Positions 1 to 9,898 of a stretch of 35,732 bases of DNA are shown in pieces. Made by a program: the position numbers and the translations under genes. The DNA comes from Chromera velia (taxonomy: Eukaryota; Sar; Chromeraceae). The DNA is taken from assembly GCA_018398765.1 (NCBI GenBank), contig JAHBMJ010004392.1:43850-79581 (forward strand), read 5' to 3'. A model generated the notes under the pieces. The model had not been told where the DNA came from. It searched no databases and saw only the letters and a program-made list of their open reading frames with translations. The first letter of the stretch is position 1; each line of letters opens with the position of its first letter.

Positions 1-200
1 CAGGGTTGGTGGGTGCACATGCACTCTTCCTCCTCCTTTTTTTCCTTTTCCGCTCTGTTCTCTGTTCTCTTTGGTTCTGCTGGGTCCCTCACAACTTTTT
101 TCTTTGGCATAAAGCAACCACTCCAAGGGTCGCATCGGTCTGTGCCTTCGTCTGTCTGCATTCTCCTCCAGACCTCTGCATTTTCCAGTAGACATCTGTG

Positions 201-240
<40 letters not shown>

Positions 241-268
241 CGAACAATCAAACCAACAAACAAAGCAG
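1..268 (+). other. Upstream intron of the ankyrin-repeat gene (partial)
   Basis: This stretch precedes the first recognisable ankyrin exon and ends in CAG at 266-268. It is pyrimidine-rich at first. A (GT)n run at about 195-240, interrupted by GC, then lies 30 to 70 bases before the acceptor. No ankyrin-like peptide is visible here in any frame, so I read it as the 3' part of an intron whose upstream exon lies outside the window. The short open frames across it are microsatellite products (Cys-Val repeats). Confidence 0.5.
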
Positions 269-1245
269 AATGGCACGACACCCCTGATGGACGCCTGCTG
301 GCAAAGGCAGACTGAGGTCGCGACGGCCCTTCTCTCAAGGGGGGCTGACCCGAATGCGAGGGGAAAGGTCTGTCTTTCTATCTGCCTGTCTGTCTGTCTG
401 CTTGTCTGCCTGTCTGTCCATTGTCGGTGTTTTCTTTGATGGTCTGTGTGACGTTTTTTCCCTTTTTCTTGTTTGCCTGACAAGAAAAGAGAAAAATACG
501 TCACACAGTCTGTCTGTCCATAAAGTTTGGGCCGGTCGGTGTGAGTGCAATTGGAGTGGTGTAGGAACGCTGGAGGAACATCAGGCGAGCGCCAGCCGCA
601 TCGAGGGAAGCCTATGAGCGTTCCGTTGCTCACTACCTGCGCGGATGCCTTCTTTATTTCCTCATGCGTGTCTGCTTTCCGCCCTCACCGCCCCCCCCCC
701 CCGCGCATGGTTGTTCTCTGCATGGCGAAGAAGATCTCTGGAGGGAACACGCAGTCGTTTGTTCGTTCATTTGCCCGTGCGGGGAAGAAGAGAGGGTAAC
801 ACGAATGGATGGATGGATGGATGGATAAATGGATGGATGGATGGATGGATGGACTTATTGGGATGGACTCATGGGTTGACATTCAGAATGCTTGAAGAGA
901 CTGAGGGAGCTCCTTAAGGAAGTCTATGCATGCAGCTGGAGGGGGATCAGCTGTGGGGAGGGCCTGTTGATGGATTGATTAGTTTTGTTCGCGGACCCCC
1001 TACTGTTTTCTTCTTTCTCTCTCAAAAATGTGGCTCCGCCTAGTCCCGTGTGTGCGCGCGTGTGCGTGCAGAATGGAGTCCGCCCGCTTATGGCTGCCTG
1101 CGACGTCTCGATCGATTCAGCGGAGGTTCAGCCGGAACTCATCGATGCACTCTTGAGTCAAGGCGCAAACCCAAACTCTCAAGACGCGGTCGGTCGGTCG
1201 GTCGGTCAGCAAGGTTGAACGTCTGTCTCACTTTTCATCCTTCAA

Positions 1246-1282
<37 letters not shown>

Positions 1283-2433
1283 GAATGTCGCGTTTGACCG
1301 TTTTCTTCTTCTTGTTTTTCTCTCTCGATTTGCGTTCTGTTCGTTTCGTTTCTTCGGTCGTGGTATCTCTGCTATGCTTCTCGAGTTTTCAAAAGTGCGT
1401 GAGGGAGGCCTGCCTGCCTCTCTGCCTGCCTCGATCTGTTGTTCGCTCCTTCTCTGATCGAGTGAGGCATTCCTTCTGCCGTCTCTGTCTGATTTATTTC
1501 TGCTCTTCCTTCCTTCCTTCCTTCCTTCCTTCATTCATTCATTCATTCATTCATTCATTCATTCATTCATTCCCTGCATGAATACCGATCGCACAGGAAG
1601 GGTGGTCGGCTCTCCACTTCCTGTGCAAGGTGGCCCCCCCCTCCCCCAACCCAGAGAAGGGATGGGAGAGGGCACGGGTGCGCGCCGCCGCCATCGAGAG
1701 GTTGGCCGCAAAGGGAGCCGATGTGAACCTCCAAACCAAGGTCGGTGCGTGCGTGCGTCAGTCCGTCTGTCAGTCCATCGATTGTAGGTCGGAAAAACCA
1801 AAACAAATTAGAAAGAAGATGGGGTGTGGGCAATATCGATCGATCGGTCGATCAAATGAGCGATCATGTCTGTCTGTCTTTTTGACTGGCAGAAACCATG
1901 CTGCAGTCTGCGTGTCTGCGTGGATCTTCACATCTCAGAAAGCAGGCTGAAACTCATATGACGTCGTGGAAAAAGAGGACAGGGAGAAAACCATGTCGTT
2001 TCCACTTGTCTTGGCTCTAAAATAATCTCTGTGTTGCTCAGACACAGACAGCAGTGCATAGTTGTATAAAAATTCAAACCCGCATACATTAAACATTTCT
2101 CTGTCTATCTTTGACTTGTGTGATTGTGTCGAAGCCTGTCTCTCTTACTCTTTCTATCGTGCGTGTGTATATCTGTCCTGCAGTCAGACGTTTTCCCTTC
2201 CTTGCGTGTCAATCAATCAATTGGTGGATGGGTTGGTGCACGTACCTAGTGCATGGGGATGCATGCAGGACGGCACAAGCGCTCTTCAGCTCTTTTGGGC
2301 ATCCGACGGCCGCCCCCCTGACAGCCGAGTCGCTGAGCGGCACGGCACGACATCGGTGGTCGGTGAGCTGATGCGGTGGGGAGTGGTCGACGTCGACGGA
2401 GCAGAAGACCGGCAGAGGACGCTCGCAGGATGA
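269..2433 (+). CDS. Ankyrin-repeat protein, 3' part of a multi-exon gene
   Basis: Four exons are supported: 269-367, 1072-1188, 1597-1740 and 2269-2433. Each is flanked by AG and GT, all three introns are in phase 0, and the last exon ends in TGA. Each exon encodes one ankyrin unit of 33, 39, 48 and 54 residues. The units open with N/D/E-G, carry TPLM, RPLM, SALH or SALQ in helix 1, and close with GADPN, GANPN, GADVN or a degraded GVVDVDG loop. The third and fourth units carry insertions between the helices. Ankyrin repeats bind proteins, and nothing here indicates the partner or cell location. The start codon and earlier repeats lie left of the window. The final exon could instead splice onward from an internal GT, and one alternative terminal exon is possible near 2785-2955, so the C-terminus is the least certain part. 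It converges on the alveolin gene. Confidence 0.72.
368..1071 (+). other. Ankyrin gene intron 1 with hairpin and (GGAT)n
   Basis: The 704-bp intron opens inside a TCTG-type tetranucleotide array (368-420). It contains an imperfect inverted repeat at 443-472 and 480-509, a C9-10 run near 695, and a GGAT array at about 804-852. It ends in a GT/GC-rich tract followed by GCAG at 1068-1071. I see no further ankyrin unit in it. Confidence 0.55.
443..509. repeat. Imperfect inverted repeat (hairpin) in intron
   Basis: Positions 443-472 and the reverse complement of 480-509 match at about 25 of 30 positions, including a contiguous CTGTGTGACGT core. The loop is seven bases (473-479). It lies wholly inside ankyrin intron 1, so the pre-mRNA could fold it. 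Confidence 0.75.
1507..1570. repeat. Compound (CCTT)n(CATT)n microsatellite
   Basis: An array of CCTT units runs directly into an array of CATT units within ankyrin intron 2, about 25 bp upstream of the next acceptor. The reverse complement of this compound array resembles the one at 3786-3876. Confidence 0.9.
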
Positions 2434-4113
2434 GAGAGAGAGAGAGAGAGAAGAGCTCTGGGCGGGTCGAAAGGTCAGTGAAGCCTCCCTTACGTCCATT
2501 GATTTCTTGATGGATTGATTGATTGATTGATTGATTGGTTCGTTGGCTGGACGGTTGGTTGAGCTTGCCTAGTCCCGACTGACCGACTGACCGGGCGATG
2601 AGGTCATGAAGAGAAGAGACTGACGTTAGCGATTATCGAAGAGTATTACAGGGACGCAAAAGGGGGAAGAAGGGCAGGCAGGACAAGACAGTCAGTCAGT
2701 CTCCACTGAAAGGCCTTCGGTTAGTCGTCTGTCGGAATGTGTGGGCGGAAAATGGACCTATTCCTCCCTTTCCTGTTTCTGCAGAACTGTCCACCAGAAC
2801 TGCGCAGGCTCACTGCATCTACAGTGACAGATGATCGACGCCAACCAAGCAAGACAACCAAAGCTTTCGAAAAAGAAAAAAGGCGAAGAAACGGACAGAC
2901 CAGCGACCAAACCCGAAAGCACGAGGAGAGACGAAGCCTCTTCGCTCGAGGCTGATTCTCTCTCTCCCTCCCCCCCCCCTCTCTCTCCCTCCCCCCTCTC
3001 TCTGTCTTCCTCACCAGGTATGCGTATGCGTTTGCCCTTTTTTCTCATGCAGTGTGATTTATCGATGGTTCTCTTCACCTTCCACTGTTCGCTCTCCTTT
3101 CTCCGGTGATCATGATCAGGCCAGGAAAAAAGAAAAACGGAACGAAGTACCTGTCGATGAAGTGCGTGAGCCATCTAGCTCGGGATCCAGCCATCACAAG
3201 TAGCTCGGCAATCAGGAAAGGAAACACATGCGGCGGCTCACAGAAAGCAGGAAGGGAATGTGAAGTCGAAGGGTCACGCACAGCTGTACCCTAGATCCTT
3301 GCAGGCAGGCCGATCGATCGAGGAAGGAAATTAAGGCAGGCATGCAGAAGGTGTCTTGTCCTTCCCTCCCTCCCTCCCCTCCCTCTCTCCCTGCTTCTAC
3401 CTTCCATCCACGCAACTCATCTTTTTGGGGGGTGAGAAGGTCAGTCTGGCACAAACAGGGTCAAAGGAAGAGTAAAAGGGTGAAGGGAAATGAAGAAGAA
3501 ATCAATGGCAAAAGGACGGCACTGAGGAAGAACTGCAGGAAGGAAAAAGTTTTTTTTTTTTTGTTTACGCAGAACAGAAGCAGGCAACAGGAGGTGGAGA
3601 GAGGCAGGGGCCGACAGGCTGTAAGCAAGCATGTCAACTTAAGTGTATCATAGGGAATCGAGGAAGGGAAAACTTCATCTGTCTGGTTGCATGTTGGGGG
3701 TGGCGGTGTTCAAGAGAGAATCAAAGCGCGCTTCATACCTTACAGGCATTGCACATTTCCTCTGGGGGTGTAATATAAAAGAGAACGAATGAATGAATGA
3801 ATGAATGAATGAATGAATGAATGAGAGAAAGAAAGAAAGAAAGAAAGAAAGGAAGGAAGGAAGGAAGGAAGGAAGGGCGGGAGTTATTCAGACCGACAAA
3901 CGAAAAACGGCAAGCCTCGCTCACGTGAAGAGGCGGGAGAGAGGTTCAGCCGTCAGTCGGCCAACCAGTCATCCATCCATCCATCCATACAGTGACTGCC
4001 AGACAGACTTCGATGCCTCACTCACGGCTTGATCATCGGGAAAAATCTTGTGATGCTCGCGAGAAAGCGGGCCACTGTGCGCATGCACGTCAGAGGGAGG
4101 GAGTTGGTCATCG
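2434..4113. other. Region after the ankyrin stop codon; simple repeats, no clear gene
   Basis: It holds (GA)n at 2432-2452, (GATT)n at about 2507-2540, CT-rich tracts near 2955-3010 and 3360-3400, and a compound array at 3786-3876. A basic open frame at about 2785-2955 follows a CTGCAG acceptor-like site and begins with Asn-Cys-Pro-Pro-Glu-Leu-Arg-Arg. It could be an alternative last ankyrin exon, but it has no recognisable domain. The rest is probably 3' UTR or intergenic. Confidence 0.45.
3786..3876. repeat. Compound (GAAT)n(GAAA)n(GGAA)n microsatellite
   Basis: Three tetranucleotide arrays abut in order: GAAT, then GAAA, then GGAA. It is largely the reverse complement of the compound array at 1507-1570. 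Confidence 0.92.
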
Positions 4114-4689
4114 GTGGAACGAACGCAAATGAAGTTCCACAGGCATGTGCGTCCTAGCTTTGAGAGAGGCCTGCTGGTGGAATGCCAGTGGAAGGATGGA
4201 TGGTCTCCACAACGGTATCGCAGCACATTCTTTTGGATCTGTGACGCAGTGTGGGTTGATGTCCGGACGGAGCTTGATCGAACTTTTTTTCTTCACTCTT
4301 ATTCGCAGGAAAGGGACGGGGCAGAAGGAACCGAAACAAAAAAAAGAGACCCGAAGATCGGGGCGGGCATCGATATGACCATGGTCTCTCCTTGTGTACA
4401 TCCATCCGCCCTTTACATTTCTGCCAAATCATCAAATGAAAACTTTCGTTTACCCTTTGTCCGTTTTTCCTTTTCCCGGCTGCCCGTCTCTCTGCCTGCT
4501 TCGCACTGTTTGCATGCCTTCGGCCTACCTAGCCTCGGGCTCTCCCATTTCGACCCTTTGGCAGCTGGGCCTGAGCTGGGCCCCTTTCAGCTGGCCAGGC
4601 TATTTGTCAGCACCGAGCGCGGTCCCTCATGTCATGCAAAGTCCCCCCCCGTTTATACAGTATTGCAATGTCTTGTACACGCAGCATGA
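4114..4689 (+). CDS. Hypothetical 191-residue open frame, doubtful
   Basis: This is an uninterrupted frame from ATG to a stop, and I do not recognise it. The N-terminal half is basic and aromatic. The C-terminal 60 residues are Leu/Pro-rich, without clear membrane segments. An overlapping +1 frame from 4394 to 4693 is also open, so the coding frame, if any, cannot be decided by eye. It may simply be the 3' UTR of the ankyrin gene or the terminal exon of another gene. No splice context, signal peptide or motif supports it. Confidence 0.15.
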   Translation: MERTQMKFHRHVRPSFERGLLVECQWKDGWSPQRYRSTFFWICDAVWVDVRTELDRTFFLHSYSQERDGAEGTETKKRDPKIGAGIDMTMVSPCVHPSALYISAKSSNENFRLPFVRFSFSRLPVSLPASHCLHAFGLPSLGLSHFDPLAAGPELGPFQLARLFVSTERGPSCHAKSPPVYTVLQCLVHAA

Positions 4690-5605
4690 GTAATGGATGC
4701 AGTAGAGCATTTTTGTTTTTGAAGAAGGGCAAGCGAAGGCAGACTTCAGTTCAATGAATTACATGTAGCAAACATCATTATCATCAATGATTCATTATTA
4801 TTATTAGTATTATTATTATCATTATTATTAGTATTATATTATTATTATTGGTGGTGATCTGTAGGCCACTATGCCTAGCATTATACAATGCATAAGCTTA
4901 AGGTAATGTTTTATTACCCTAGTGCTAGACGGGCCTTCCCTAGGGTGTAAACGCCAGCTAGAACGCCAGTCAAATCTGTGTAGGCAACTCAATTAGTTAG
5001 GTAGTTATCCATGTATGAGGTTGTAAATTAAACTTTAGATGAAACTAACCAAAGACCATGTATGCCTGGAATTTTAGTTTAGATTAGTCTAGATCGATTT
5101 TTGTATCCTTCCAATTTTAAAAGCGATCTACTTCTCAACATCACTGACAACTTGAAATCAAATCAAACCTAGTCACTATATCTATTATGCTTAAGACATC
5201 AAAAGAAGTTTCAAAGTTTTACAAACTCCATTGCTACATCAAATGGTCTTTTCATTTTTTATCTCGAATCTCATCTCCACTGCAGATTCTCCACTATGGC
5301 CCTTTGATGCGCTTTTTTGTTTAGCTCTGTTGGAATTTTCCATCTCTGTCATGCGCACAGTGCAGCTTCAGAGGCAGTGAAGGAGAGATAGTTGTGATAG
5401 CGGGAAAGAAAATCAATAGAGTCCGTGTGCGCTCCAGGGGGCGACGCACATGCACATCATAGACACATGCAGCCCGCATGCGTATCGATGGAAGGAATGG
5501 TTGATCTGATAAGCCACGAGCCCCTTCGCATTCAGAATACACACAAACACTGCATTGTGTATGTGCCCCCTCGCACATTCTTCCCTCCTTCTCTTCTTTC
5601 TCTTT
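4690..5605. other. Intergenic/3' UTR between convergent genes, with (ATT)n
   Basis: An ATT/ATC array occupies about 4786-4852. From there to about 5320 the sequence is AT-rich and shows no gene. The right part, roughly 5320-5605, lies just beyond the alveolin stop codon and probably includes its 3' UTR. No clear polyadenylation signal was identified. Confidence 0.5.
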
Positions 5606-6368
5606 TTAAGGTTGGACGGCGGGGGCAGGAGGGGGCGGAGAGCCTGGGACGGGGGCGCCGACGTGGGCCGCCGCCATCGTCTGTGGCTGCTGGGTGGGGG
5701 GAAATCCGACGCCGGGTGCAGGTAGAGGGAAGCCAAAGCCGCGGGGTCCGAATCCGAAGGGTGCGGCTGGGCGGGGAGGGAAATTGAATGGGGCAACGGG
5801 TGCATGGGCACTGGCAGTCGTTGCCGGGGGGGCAATGTACGAGTAGGAGGGCTGCGTGGGCAGCTGCGAGTAGGTGGGGGGGGGCATGTAGCTGGTCGTC
5901 ATCATCGTTGGCATCGGTTGTGGAGGAGGGGGGGCCTGCATGGGTTGGGTCTGCATGACCGGTGGAAGGGTTCGCATTGTTGTCTGCATCATCATTGGAC
6001 GAGGCTGGGGAAGAGGCTGTGGTTGTGGTGGGGGCTGCATATGCACTGGGAAGGGCCTGGGTACCTGCACGATCTGCTCGGGGCCTGGGACGGGCTTGTG
6101 GACGATCTGCTCGACATGCTGGATCACCTCCCTCTGCACTGGGACGTGCTTGATGACGTCCACAGGAACAGGGGTGTCAACGTGCTTGATCACATCGAAC
6201 GGCTGGTCGACGATCTGCAGGCACACAGGCAGGCAGCTCGGTAGATGAAAGGGAGGAGGGAAGACAATGAAAGAGTGAAGATTGTTTATTGACGCGTACC
6301 CTCAACTGACTTCGCTGCCATGAGCACAGTTGGTCGGGTACATGACATTCCCAGGACATCTGTTTGTC

Positions 6369-6399
<31 letters not shown>

Positions 6400-7707
6400 C
6401 TGTCTCTTTCGACTCCTCTCCACTCCTCTCAAGTGTCACCGGAGAAAGAGAAAAGGAGAGCGAGGGAAAAAGCGAGACAGAGAGCACAGGACAGGTCAAT
6501 AGAGAGACTGGCGAAAAAGAAAGGGGACGAAAGAAATGATGCGCATACAGGTGAAAAGGAGTACCGAAACGCTTTCAAACGGTCCCTCCCTCGCAGGTGA
6601 CCCACACCTTCCTGCTTCCTTCCCTTCTCCTCTAGCTGCCTGTCTGTCCGAGCATGCAGAGCAAAAAAGAAGAAAGAGAAAGAGATCAAGGAAGGAAGGA
6701 AGGAAGCATGTCATATGAGCCCACCAACCCCCACCTCCACTCCCCCAACTAACAAAACAATGAGGGCCTGCCTGACTACATGAGAGACAGACAGACAGAC
6801 AGACAGACAAGACAGACAAGACAGACAGACAGACAATATGTTTCTTCTTCTCCCTCCTTTTCTTCATGAACACAACAGACAAAAAATAAGAAAGCAGCAA
6901 AGACAACAGAACATCACGACAACTCAGACAAAGTGGGCAGGGGGCCCGAAAGGTGAGAGAGACAGACTATATGCTTCTTCTTTTTCTCAGACAGACAGAC
7001 AGACAGACCTGAGGAACATGAACCTGGTAGGGCCTGTCGACGGTGACGACCTTCGGCACAGGGACATGGCGAGGGTGGAACACGGGGACGGGTTTGGGTA
7101 CATGTTTGATGACCTCGTAGGGCTGATCTACGTACTGTGGCACGGGCACCTGCTTGATGACCTCCACTGTGCGTACCTCTACTTTCGGCACATGCCGCAC
7201 GTACTCCCTGAGCACTTCCTGCTGGATGATTTTGGGGACGTGTTTGATGACCTCCTGTACCTGCGGGACCTCAACGTACTTGTCAACGACCTGAACGTGG
7301 GGCACCTCGACCGTCTTCTCCACCACCTCCAGCTCTGGGACGTGGACTTCCCGAGTGACCTCCTGAACCTCCAGGCGGGGAACGTGCTTGACGACCTCCT
7401 GGATTTCGGGCACCTCCACGACCTTGTCGACAATCTGCACCTGGGGGACCTCAACAACCTTCTCAACTGTCTGCAGTGCAGTGCAGCGCAGTCAGCAACA
7501 AAAAGGCACACACACACATACACACACAGAGAGAGAGAGAGAGAGAAGGGAGAAAGGAGGAGAGGCGGAGACAGTGTAGAAAGAAAAAAAAATAAAAACT
7601 GTGAACAACAAAGGCAGCAACAGATTTTTTTTTTGAAGAGAGTCTCTTTGTTTTTCTTCTCAAACTCCGTAAGTGAGGGTATGCGTGTGCGAGGGTGGGC
7701 TCGTCTC

Positions 7708-7742
<35 letters not shown>

Positions 7743-8193
7743 TTGTGTCCAATCTCCATCCCTTTATTAACCAAAAAGAGGAGGGAGGAAAAGGGGAGGG
7801 CGGGGAAGGAACGAGAAGGACTCTTCGGTCAGCAGCGGTCGGAGTCTTTTTCTCCCTCGGGGAGGGGGGGGGGGCTCACCTGCACGTGCACTCTGGGGAC
7901 GTGCCGGACGAACTCCTGATTCACGTACCTGCATGATGGAGGGAACTTTCGTATGGAGTGAGCGAGTTAGGCAGGCAGGCAGGCAGTCGCCCACACCCAG
8001 GCATCCATCCATTCATGCAGTAAGGCAGTCGTTGTCGGTCCGGACAAGAAAACTGCGAGAGAGGACAAGAAACCTCTGCATGTCTACAGTGCAATCCGAG
8101 AATGAATACACACACACGCTCACGTTCACACTCACACACGCAACACATCACACACAACACACACACACAGACACAGACACACACACACTCTCT

Positions 8194-8238
<45 letters not shown>

Positions 8239-9247
8239 CATCGATCGATGGCTGTACTCTCTCGCAAGGACTCATCGGGTCTTCAGAGCTTCTTTCTTTC
8301 ATTTTTCCTTCTATCCCGGGGACGGAGTACATCGTTCTCTCTTTCTCCTTCCGATAGACCGTGAGACAAAGGGGGGGGGGGGACGAGGAAAGCAGACAGT
8401 CAACTCATACCGGAGAGTGGAAGAGAGAAGAGAGGGGAGAGAGAGAAAGGAGGAATGAGACAAGAAGGCAGATAGACCTATGTTCCTTCTTGTTCTCTCC
8501 TTCTTTTTTGGCCTGAATACCCAATGAAAGCACTCATGCATGGAAGGGGGGGCTCACGAAGCCACCGTTTAGGTCCGCAGGCAGACACAACAAAAAGAGC
8601 GTCCAAGCAGCTTGCCTGGCCCAGTAGCGCGGGCAGACATGCAGACTAACTTGGGCACTTGTCGGTCGATTGTGTGGACGACAGGGCGCTCTACCATGCG
8701 CACTCTCTCCTGTACAGGCCTCATCACAGGAACGGGTTGCTGCAGAAGGAGAAGACAACAGACGCAACGAACAGAAGATGCATGAGGTTAAAGGCACATG
8801 CAATGCGGGAAGGAGGACGGGGATCGAACCAGAAATGCGGATGACGAAGAAACGGAATTGCAAAGGGGCGAAAGGAATCCCACTCCTTTTTTGTTGTGCC
8901 TTTCGAAGACAGTCTCGATTGGCCCACGGCTCTCCCTCTCTCTCTCTCCTCCTCCTCCTCTGATCACATTGGTGTCGCATCATTTCATTCGTGCATTTTG
9001 TGCATGAAGGTGTGCCTTGCTCCTCTTGCGCCAGCGCACTCACCATGACAAATCCCGCATGGGCCATTCCAACAGTAGAGCCCTGGCCGTATCCAACGGT
9101 CCGAGCTTCCCCGTACTGAGGCACGTACCCAGGAACCATTCCTGGCTGGGGGGGGTAACCAACCGGCATGGCACCGGTCTGCTGCGGGACAGGGGCAGGA
9201 GACATATCCTTGCCGTATGCATTGGTGACGAGGCCTGGACCTGACAT
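5606..9247 (-). CDS. Alveolin (inner membrane complex/IMC1-like protein)
   Basis: Five exons read on -: 9247-9044, 8739-8651, 7928-7880, 7470-7009 and 6214-5606 (TAA). Introns are in phases 0, 2, 0 and 0, and the joined frame is 470 residues with no internal stop. Residues 1-68 are Gly/Pro/Tyr-rich. Residues about 75-331 are the alveolin repeat domain: charged, Val/Pro-rich units such as EVIKHVPK, VQIVDKVVEVPE and YVEVPQVQEV. Residues about 332-470 form a Pro/Gln/Met tail that turns Phe/Gly/Pro-rich. Alveolins form the filamentous network under the alveolar sacs (inner membrane complex) and are specific to alveolates. I chose the ATG at 9247 because it begins the low-complexity head; an in-frame upstream ATG at 9364 is possible. 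There is no signal peptide or transmembrane segment. The gene diverges from COQ2. Confidence 0.9.
6366..6400. repeat. (GATT)n microsatellite in alveolin intron 4
   Basis: GATT units are repeated about eight times, within the intron separating the last two alveolin exons (6215-7008). The same intron also carries GACA arrays at about 6786-6838 and 6988-7008. The latter forms the 5' splice site when read on the minus strand. Confidence 0.85.
7507..7546. repeat. (CA)n(GA)n compound microsatellite, alveolin intron 3
   Basis: Read in the sense of the alveolin gene (minus strand) this is (CT)n followed by (GT)n with a TATG interruption. It is the same compound type and orientation as the arrays in COQ2 introns 2 and 3. 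It sits less than 80 bp upstream of the acceptor of the large alveolin exon. Confidence 0.85.
8108..8240. repeat. (CA)n(CT)n(CA)n compound microsatellite, alveolin intron 2
   Basis: CA-rich arrays flank a central CT array. The whole lies in the intron between alveolin exons 2 and 3 (7929-8650). Open frames across it are low-complexity products. Confidence 0.85.
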
Positions 9248-9898
9248 CTTCTCACAGCTACAGGCTCTTTTCGCCTGCCAGGATGAAAAGAATTCAGCTG
9301 CCGCAGAAATCGCAAGGGCGGACAAACAACAACAGGACGCTTCTCTACAGCTCGTAAAGCACACACAACGTACGCCACCACCTTGCAGCCATATGCAGCC
9401 TCACTGGAGCTTGAGTAGGACGGAATCTGACGGAATCCTGTGATATCCTGTGCGATATTGTGTGTGTTGCTTCGATCATGCAGCAGAAGAATAGCAAAAG
9501 ATCATGCATGCATGCAAGATATTGCAGGATCGATAATGGATCGATATCATGCAGGTGCCGCGCGCGCNGGGCGCGGGGCCGCGAGCTAGCTAGCCTGCAT
9601 GCATGCCCCCCGGCCCCCCTCCCCAATCCTCCACTGAGCCCACATTCAAGAACGTGTCGCGGCTAAATGGCTGTCGGATTTCAAACACTTAAATTGAGCT
9701 TGGTAATTCATCGATGCCCTGTGTAACAATAGAGAAGGGTGAGGCAAACCAACAGAGAAACTTTTGAGCAATCGCTTGACGTTAAGTAATCTGCTTTGTT
9801 TACGTGCATGTAAAACAGAGCACTTCACTCGTTCCCGTCTCCAAGTTTCGCGTCTCCTAGCTCTGAGTTTCTCTTGAGACGCCGGATCCTTCGAAGCC
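9248..9898. promoter_or_regulatory. Divergent intergenic region, alveolin/COQ2
   Basis: These 651 bp separate the two start codons of a head-to-head pair and must hold both promoters and 5' UTRs unless an upstream non-coding exon exists. I see no TATA box at a convincing position. Short palindromic words are frequent (GATATC, ATCGAT, GCTAGCTAGC, runs of TGCATGCA) at 9430-9605. One ambiguous base lies at 9568 in a GC-only stretch, probably a sequencing difficulty. The role as promoter is inferred from gene arrangement only. Confidence 0.45.

Noticed and set aside
5804-6248. Long plus-strand open frames over the last alveolin exon
   Set aside because: These are antisense shadows of the Val/Pro repeat coding sequence. 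The minus-strand frame has domain homology and splice sites.
6838-7770. 310-residue plus-strand open frame rich in DDL/LLDDL
   Set aside because: This is the antisense of the large alveolin exon, which encodes clear alveolin repeats on the minus strand. The rest is intronic microsatellite.
8812-8838. tRNA T-arm-like word on the minus strand (GGTTCGATCCCC)
   Set aside because: The 5-bp T stem does not pair, and no D-arm, anticodon arm or acceptor stem is present around it. It lies in an alveolin intron.
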